From NCBI GenBank assembly GCA_018266295.1, contig JAFEAQ010000008.1:248001-312000 (forward strand): 64,000 nucleotides of DNA, written 5' to 3'. Each line of letters opens with the position of its first letter. Position 1 is the first letter of the stretch. Positions 59,198-64,000 of the stretch are shown piece by piece. Source of the DNA: Bdellovibrionales bacterium. Lineage in GTDB: Bacteria; Bdellovibrionota; Bdellovibrionia; Bdellovibrionales; Bdellovibrionaceae. The notes below the pieces were generated by a model that ran no database searches, was not told the origin of the DNA, and saw only the letters and a program-made list of their open reading frames with translations. The position numbers and the translations under genes were made by a program.

Positions 59198-60678
59198 AAA
59201 TCTCCGCGCGAAAAAGTGACCTCGCGCGGTTGCAAGCTTACCAAGTCGGTGAAGCTCTTCAAAAGAAAATCCCTGGAACAGAAATTCAATACAACTTCCG
59301 CGAATCCCTCGGAGACAAGAATCTCAATGATCCTCTCTGGCGCATGCCTGAGAAGGGTGTTTTCACTGAGGACTTCGTGCAGGATCTGCTGGATGGCAAG
59401 ACCGATATGGTTGTGCACTCGTGGAAAGATTTGCCGACAGCTCCGCGCATAGGCACAAAAATCATTGCGACTCTGCCACGCGCAGATCAGCGTGATTTAT
59501 TCTTGTTTAAGAAATCCTCTGAGGCGCGCGTTCGCTCGAGTGGTGAACTGAATGTGTTTAGCTCATCGCCTCGTCGTGCTTACAATCTTGAAGGCTTTTT
59601 GAAAGACCATCTGCCTTACAACTTGAGCAAAGTTCAATTCCACAACGTGCGTGGCAATATCCAGACGCGCGTTCGTAAAATGCTTGAAGATGACTCTGTT
59701 GACGGCCTTATTGTGGCAAAAGCGGCGATTGATCGCCTGCTAACGGTGAAAGCCTCTGAGTTTAGTGAAACTCGTCAGTTCTTGCGTGAAACTTTGAAAG
59801 AACTCAATTGGGTGGTTCTGCCTTTATCGGTAAACCCGAATGCGGCGGCTCAGGGCGCGCTTGCGATTGAAATTAAAGAGGGCCGTGAGGATCTTGAAAA
59901 GGTTCTCGCGCAAATCGATTGCCGTGAGACTTTCGCTGCTGCTCAGAAAGAGCGCGATGTGCTTGCGAGCTTTGGTGGTGGTTGCCATCAAAAAATCGGT
60001 GTCGCGGTTTTGAAGCGTTCTTACGGAGATGTGTTCTTCCTAAAGGGGCTGACTGATGCGGGCCAAATCTTAAATGAAAAATCATTGCTTCGTGCTTATC
60101 AGCCAAAGAAGTTTGCGGCAGATATGCTCGCGAGTTCAAAAGAACTCAAGGTCGAGCGCACTCATTCCTTGAAATTTGAAATTCCTCCGGGTGTTCAAGG
60201 CTTGTGGATCGCGAAAGCTGAAGCCTTCCCTGAGTCTTTATCATTTAGCGGTCTTGTTTGGACCGCGGGTTTACAAACCTGGAAGAAAATCGCCAAGCTT
60301 GGTATTTGGGTCCATGGTTCGAGCGAAAGCCTTGGCGAGGACGAGAACCCGCAAATCGAAACTTTGTTTGGCTCCGCAGTTCGCTGGGCTAAATTAACCC
60401 ATAAAGATGCTCCGCAAGAGCCCGGCAAGGACGTCGTTGCGACATACCAAGTCGCCGTTCACGCTGAGAGCTGGAATATGGGTGCTCGCGAGGCGTTCTA
60501 TTGGAATAGCGGGTCTCAGTTTTTGGCGGCACTCGCAAAAGAGCCTGAGCTGCGGCACAAAAGACATGCCTGCGGGCCAGGAAATACGTATAAAATATTA
60601 CGCGACCAATTGGGTCCTCAGGCCCCTATTGAAATTTATTTGGATGAAGAGGATTGGAGAAAATCATGCAGTCTTTAG
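59188..60678 (+). CDS. hemC: Fused porphobilinogen deaminase / uroporphyrinogen-III synthase (HemC-HemD)
   Basis: 496 residues. The HemC part (1 to about 310) has [21 protein letters not shown] with catalytic D81, [12 protein letters not shown], and GGGCHQKIG with C266, the dipyrromethane attachment site. The C-terminal part (about 325-496) is a diverged uroporphyrinogen-III synthase: [30 protein letters not shown] (HemD FTS/WTSGS strand), and [17 protein letters not shown] (GPxT motif). The fusion would convert porphobilinogen to uroporphyrinogen III in one chain. It overlaps hemA by 10 bp and hemL by 13 bp, so all are translationally coupled. Confidence 0.9.
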   Translation: MHLKISARKSDLARLQAYQVGEALQKKIPGTEIQYNFRESLGDKNLNDPLWRMPEKGVFTEDFVQDLLDGKTDMVVHSWKDLPTAPRIGTKIIATLPRADQRDLFLFKKSSEARVRSSGELNVFSSSPRRAYNLEGFLKDHLPYNLSKVQFHNVRGNIQTRVRKMLEDDSVDGLIVAKAAIDRLLTVKASEFSETRQFLRETLKELNWVVLPLSVNPNAAAQGALAIEIKEGREDLEKVLAQIDCRETFAAAQKERDVLASFGGGCHQKIGVAVLKRSYGDVFFLKGLTDAGQILNEKSLLRAYQPKKFAADMLASSKELKVERTHSLKFEIPPGVQGLWIAKAEAFPESLSFSGLVWTAGLQTWKKIAKLGIWVHGSSESLGEDENPQIETLFGSAVRWAKLTHKDAPQEPGKDVVATYQVAVHAESWNMGAREAFYWNSGSQFLAALAKEPELRHKRHACGPGNTYKILRDQLGPQAPIEIYLDEEDWRKSCSL

Positions 60679-61949
60679 AACTTTTTGAACGTGCAAAGAA
60701 AGTAGCCCCAGGGGGAGTGCATTCTCCGGTTCGTTCTTTCAAAGGCCTCGATCACCATCCTATCTTTTTCAAAAAAGCTCAGGGCGCTTACCTGACAAGT
60801 GTTGAAGACAAGCAGTACATCGATTTCTGCCAAAGCTTCGGTCCGTTGATCTTGGGTCACCGTGATGCAGACGTCGCTGAAGAAGTTCATCGCATGATTG
60901 ATACGGCTTGGACTTTTGGTGCTTGTGAGATTTACTCACTCGAGCTTGCTGAGTGGATGACTTCGAACTTGCCATGGGTGGAGAAACTCCGCTTCGTTTC
61001 TTCTGGCACAGAAGCTGTGATGAGTGCGCTGCGTGTAGCGCGTGCTGCAACTAATCGCTCTAAGATTTTGAAATTCGAAGGCTGCTATCATGGCCACGCC
61101 GATCAGTTGCTTGTAAAAGCGGGCAGCGGTCTGGCGGGTACGGCGGCTTCTAGCAGCGCCGGTATTTCTCCGGAAATCGCGGCGACAACTTTGGTTACTC
61201 CACTCGATGATATTGCAAAGCTTCGTGAGGTGTTCACGGCCCAAGGCAAAGACATCGCGGCTGTGATCATTGAGCCATTGCCGGCGAATTACGGCCTTTT
61301 GGTTCAGCGCCAAGAATTCTTGAATGAAGTTAAAAACCTCTGCAAAGCTAACGGAGCGTTGTTAATCTTTGATGAGGTGATCTCTGGATTCAGAACGGCT
61401 TTCGGCGGCATGGTGGAACTCACGGGTATTCAGCCTGATCTTGTTACCTATGGTAAAGTCATCGGTGGCGGTTTCCCTGTGGGTTGCTACGGCGGTCGCA
61501 AAGACTTGATGGATCTGGTTGCTCCGAACGGCAACGTTTATCAAGCGGGGACTTTGAGCGCAAACCCTGTGGGGATGCGTGCGGGTCTGACGACTTTGAA
61601 GAAAATGAAATCTTTGGACGGCTGGAAAGTTTTGAATCAAAGAACGGCAAGCTTCTGCCAGAAATTGCAGAAGGGTTTTGATGAAATCAAAGCTCCAGTG
61701 CAAATCTCTTCGCACAGTTCATTGTTCTGGATCCACGGTCGTGTGAACGAGCCCATTCGCACGATTGAGCAAATCCCGCAAGCTCAAGGCGAGAACTTTA
61801 AAAAGTTGTTCTTAAAATGTTTGGACAAAGGTGTTTACCTTGCTCCGAACGCTTACGAAGTTGGTTTCTTGTCGATGGCTCATACAGATGCCATATTGGA
61901 CGAAGCTGCGAGCAAAATCTTGCAAGCTTCTCGTGAGGTTTTCGGATAG
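60666..61949 (+). CDS. hemL: Glutamate-1-semialdehyde 2,1-aminomutase
   Basis: PLP enzyme that makes 5-aminolevulinate from glutamate-1-semialdehyde, the product of HemA. It has 427 residues from the ATG at 60666. Family signatures: [60 protein letters not shown], and the PLP lysine in [13 protein letters not shown]. Its start overlaps the hemCD stop, and its stop overlaps the histidine kinase GTG by one base. Confidence 0.96.
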   Translation: MQSLELFERAKKVAPGGVHSPVRSFKGLDHHPIFFKKAQGAYLTSVEDKQYIDFCQSFGPLILGHRDADVAEEVHRMIDTAWTFGACEIYSLELAEWMTSNLPWVEKLRFVSSGTEAVMSALRVARAATNRSKILKFEGCYHGHADQLLVKAGSGLAGTAASSSAGISPEIAATTLVTPLDDIAKLREVFTAQGKDIAAVIIEPLPANYGLLVQRQEFLNEVKNLCKANGALLIFDEVISGFRTAFGGMVELTGIQPDLVTYGKVIGGGFPVGCYGGRKDLMDLVAPNGNVYQAGTLSANPVGMRAGLTTLKKMKSLDGWKVLNQRTASFCQKLQKGFDEIKAPVQISSHSSLFWIHGRVNEPIRTIEQIPQAQGENFKKLFLKCLDKGVYLAPNAYEVGFLSMAHTDAILDEAASKILQASREVFG

Positions 61950-62797
61950 TGGGGAAAGTTAAGACCCTTCTTGCCACCGTTTGGTTTTTCTTTGTCGTCT
62001 CTTTAGTCGGCTGGTGGTGGATTTATTTCATGAACTCGATCGTTGCGGCAAGCGGACAAGAAATGAGCCGCACGCATCGTATGTTCATGTGGGAAGGGAG
62101 TATTCTTCTAGCGGCTCTCGTGATCGGGGGGCTTGCTTTGATTTTCCTTTCTTATCGCGATGAAAAACGCCACGAGCAGCTCAGAACTTTCTTTGCGACT
62201 TTCAGTCACGATATTAAAACTTCTATTACGCGCTTGCGCCTGCAGGCTGAGGTCCTGGAAGAAGACGGTGCTTCTCAACAAAGCCCGGTGCTTCAACGTC
62301 TGATTAAAGATATCTCTCGTTTGGATCTGCAGCTTGAGAACTCATTGCTGCTTTCTACCAGTGACGCGCAGAAATTGTTGATCGAGAAAATGTCTTTGTC
62401 GAAGTTGATCGAATCCATGCGTATTCAGTGGAGCGAACTCGATTTCCGTTTGCAACAAGATGCCGAAATCGTCGCGGATAAACGCGCGATGGTCAGCGTT
62501 CTTCGAAATCTGATTCACAATGCAGTCTTGCACGGCCAAGCAACATCAATCGAGATCTCTGCAAAAGCAGTCGGATCCGAGCAAATTGAAATTGCGGTTC
62601 AAGATAATGGCAAGGGCTACAACGGTGACGTGGATTTGCTGGGGGCTGAAGTGCTGCCATCAAAGAACGAGCGCGGCAATGGCATTGGTTTATATCTCTG
62701 CCGTCGTTTGGTTAAAAAGATGGGCGGAGATCTTCGCTTTGAACATGCAAAGCCTGGCCTTCGCGCCGTTGTTCTGATCACCGGGAGACCTCTATGA
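61949..62797 (+). CDS. Sensor histidine kinase (in heme operon)
   Basis: 282 residues; the GTG start overlaps the hemL stop. Two membrane helices (about 10-29 and 52-68) enclose a short outer loop of about 22 residues, too small for a folded ligand domain, so it may sense the membrane, a partner or an intramembrane signal. The H-box is FATFSHDIKTSITRLR with H87; N-box LRNLIHNAVLHG; G1 VQDNGKG; G2 NGIGLYLCRRLV. Phosphorylation of the response regulator encoded next (ATGA overlap) is expected. Placement between hemL and hemE suggests a link to tetrapyrrole demand (inference). Confidence 0.92.
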   Translation: MGKVKTLLATVWFFFVVSLVGWWWIYFMNSIVAASGQEMSRTHRMFMWEGSILLAALVIGGLALIFLSYRDEKRHEQLRTFFATFSHDIKTSITRLRLQAEVLEEDGASQQSPVLQRLIKDISRLDLQLENSLLLSTSDAQKLLIEKMSLSKLIESMRIQWSELDFRLQQDAEIVADKRAMVSVLRNLIHNAVLHGQATSIEISAKAVGSEQIEIAVQDNGKGYNGDVDLLGAEVLPSKNERGNGIGLYLCRRLVKKMGGDLRFEHAKPGLRAVVLITGRPL

Positions 62798-63465
62798 GAA
62801 AGATTCTTCTCTTAGAAGATGATGTCTCCTTGGGCGAGACACTGAAAGAGCGTCTCTCGAAAGAGTATAATGTGTTCTGGGCGCAGAATGTGCGCACAGC
62901 AAAGGAGATCCTCGGTAAAGAATCCGGTCTTGATCTTGTGATCTTGGATTTAGGTTTACCTGATGGAACTGGCTTTGATGTTGCGGAATATATCCGCACG
63001 CAGGATCAACATCCGCTCTTTATTTTTCTGACGGCTCAAGCAGATGCTGAAGCGCGGCTCAAAGGTTTTGAACTCGGCGCTGAAGAATTTATTCCAAAGC
63101 CGTTTCACCTGAAAGAGCTGCTTATTCGCGTAAAGCACGTTTTAGAATCGCATGCGCCTCAAGCGGAAATTTCAATTGAGGGCACCGTGATTAATTTCAC
63201 GACGATGTCGGTGAAGAAGGCCGATGGGCCGATCGAGTATCCGCCTTTGACGGATCTCAAGATTTTACAGTTATTAATTGAACGCGCGCCTCGCGTGGTC
63301 AGCCGTGATGAGATTATCAACGAAGTGTGGGGGCAGGATAAAAATCCGAGCCATCGCACGATTGATAATACCATCGTTCGCCTTCGCCAGTTGTTTGGCG
63401 ATAAAGGTGAGGAATTCATTCGCTCCGTTCGCGGTGTCGGATACCAATGGTTTAAAGAGAACTAA
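62794..63465 (+). CDS. OmpR/PhoB-family response regulator (in heme operon)
   Basis: 223 residues. Receiver domain: LLLEDDVSLGE acidic pair, phospho-acceptor D52 in VILDLGLPDGTG, T80 in FLTAQ and K102 in PKPF. The C-terminal winged helix (about 130-222) ends PSHRTIDNTIVRLRQLFGDK...IRSVRGVGYQW, typical of OmpR-type DNA-binding domains. It starts at an ATGA overlap with the kinase. hemE follows after 12 bp, so the pair is embedded in the heme operon, not just next to it. Confidence 0.94.
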   Translation: MRKILLLEDDVSLGETLKERLSKEYNVFWAQNVRTAKEILGKESGLDLVILDLGLPDGTGFDVAEYIRTQDQHPLFIFLTAQADAEARLKGFELGAEEFIPKPFHLKELLIRVKHVLESHAPQAEISIEGTVINFTTMSVKKADGPIEYPPLTDLKILQLLIERAPRVVSRDEIINEVWGQDKNPSHRTIDNTIVRLRQLFGDKGEEFIRSVRGVGYQWFKEN

Positions 63466-63477
63466 GGAAGTAGTACT

Positions 63478-64000
63478 ATGTCGAATATTCTTTTTCAAAA
63501 TGCCCTTCAACGTAAACCGCAAAACACGCCGCCGATTTGGTTCATGCGCCAAGCGGGCCGCTATCATAAGCACTACCAAAACCTCCGTAAGGATCATAGC
63601 TTCGACGATCTTTGCAAAAAGCCAGAGTTGGCTGCGCAGGTCGCTTTAGGTCCGGTTGAAGATTTCGATTTCGACGTGTCGATTCTCTTTAGTGATATCC
63701 TTTATCCATTGCAAGCTCTCGGTATGGGCTTGGAATACACTGATCATGGCCCTCGCTTGGGCTTCCAGCTGACTCCTGACAATATTCAAAGCTTAAAGCG
63801 CGGCGAAGACGTTGTCTCTTTCATGAACTTCCAGAAGGAAGCTCTTCAGCAGACACGTGCTGTATTGCCAAAGAATAAGTCTTTGATCGGCTTTATTGGC
63901 GGCCCGTGGACTTTGTTCGTCTATGCGGTTGAGGGTTCTCACGCCGGTAGTTTGACACAATCTAAGAAGTTGATCTCGCTCTTCCCTGAATTTTTAAAGA
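63478..64000 (+). CDS. hemE: Uroporphyrinogen decarboxylase (partial, C-terminus outside window)
   Basis: Decarboxylates uroporphyrinogen III to coproporphyrinogen III. I translated from the ATG at 63478 (TAAGGAAG upstream) to the window edge, about 174 residues, open. Diagnostic PIWFMRQAGRYHKHYQ (substrate-binding Arg region), AALGPVEDFDFDVSILFSDILYPLQALGM-like core in two parts (VSILFSDIL with the catalytic Asp) and FIGGPWTLFVYAVEG are all present. Last visible gene of the heme operon. Confidence 0.96.
   Translation, partial: MSNILFQNALQRKPQNTPPIWFMRQAGRYHKHYQNLRKDHSFDDLCKKPELAAQVALGPVEDFDFDVSILFSDILYPLQALGMGLEYTDHGPRLGFQLTPDNIQSLKRGEDVVSFMNFQKEALQQTRAVLPKNKSLIGFIGGPWTLFVYAVEGSHAGSLTQSKKLISLFPEFLK

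Noticed and set aside
1-64000. CRISPR arrays, rRNA, tRNA, intact insertion sequences, prophage
   Set aside because: No regularly spaced repeats, no rRNA-like stretches, no cloverleaf sequences and no intact transposase or phage structural operon were seen in the window.

Overview
The window looks like chromosomal DNA of a predatory deltaproteobacterium-like organism of the Bdellovibrio group (Bdellovibrionota). The evidence is indirect. It has two tandem TIGR02147-family genes, many lipoproteins and signal-peptide proteins, pilin-like and tail-fibre-like surface proteins, a DUF1592/DUF1552 pair, and a division/cell-wall (dcw) cluster with accessory genes inserted. No rRNA, tRNA or CRISPR array was seen. 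Base composition looks moderate, by eye near 50% G+C.

Layout. 1-3.5 kb: the 5' part of lspA (minus strand), then dacB and a lytic transglycosylase (plus). 3.5-8.4 kb: a secreted EEP-fold phosphodiesterase, a c-heme-motif lipoprotein and two tandem TIGR02147 genes. 8.4-12.1 kb (minus): a zinc carboxypeptidase, a PilZ protein, a small secreted protein and thyA-folA. 12.2-21.5 kb (plus): a B12/radical SAM protein, a pilin-like protein, a secreted phospholipase D-like protein, the DUF1592/DUF1552 pair, a methyltransferase-like protein, a membrane protein and an outer-membrane barrel. 21.9-24.3 kb (minus): zinc-ribbon protein, uracil and hypoxanthine phosphoribosyltransferases.

24.4-54.4 kb is the dcw cluster: rsmH-ftsL-ftsI-[esterase, reverse]-murE-murF-[oxidoreductase, collagen-like lipoprotein, two small secreted proteins, GT-C glycosyltransferase]-mraY-murD-[lipoprotein]-ftsW-murG-murC-murB-[about 6.7 kb: lipoprotein, serine-recombinase remnant, unknown protein, glycine-rich protein, large secreted protein, tail-fibre-like protein]-ftsQ-ftsA-ftsZ-lpxH. 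mraZ and ddl are not at their common places. 54.4-57.1 kb holds small genes (duplicated membrane protein, barrel, Nudix hydrolase, two unknowns). 57.2-64 kb is a tetrapyrrole block: hemB (minus), then hemA-hemCD-hemL-histidine kinase-response regulator-hemE (plus, cut by the window end).

The core genes build peptidoglycan precursors (MurA-independent steps from MurB to MurG), drive septation (FtsL/I/W/Q/A/Z), make lipid A (LpxH) and make uroporphyrinogen/coproporphyrinogen. The inserts are mostly secreted or surface-exposed.

The most interesting non-gene signals are: a hairpin whose loop carries GGAACGTGTAA at three loci; a 37-bp palindromic repeat at two loci plus a diverged copy; a 21-bp TAGGTGCC repeat directly after two stop codons; an intrinsic terminator for one gene embedded in the coding sequence of its convergent neighbour; an apparent in-frame UGA 16 codons before the natural end of a surface protein; and a two-component system inside the heme operon. 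All function calls rest on reading motifs by eye; no database search was run.
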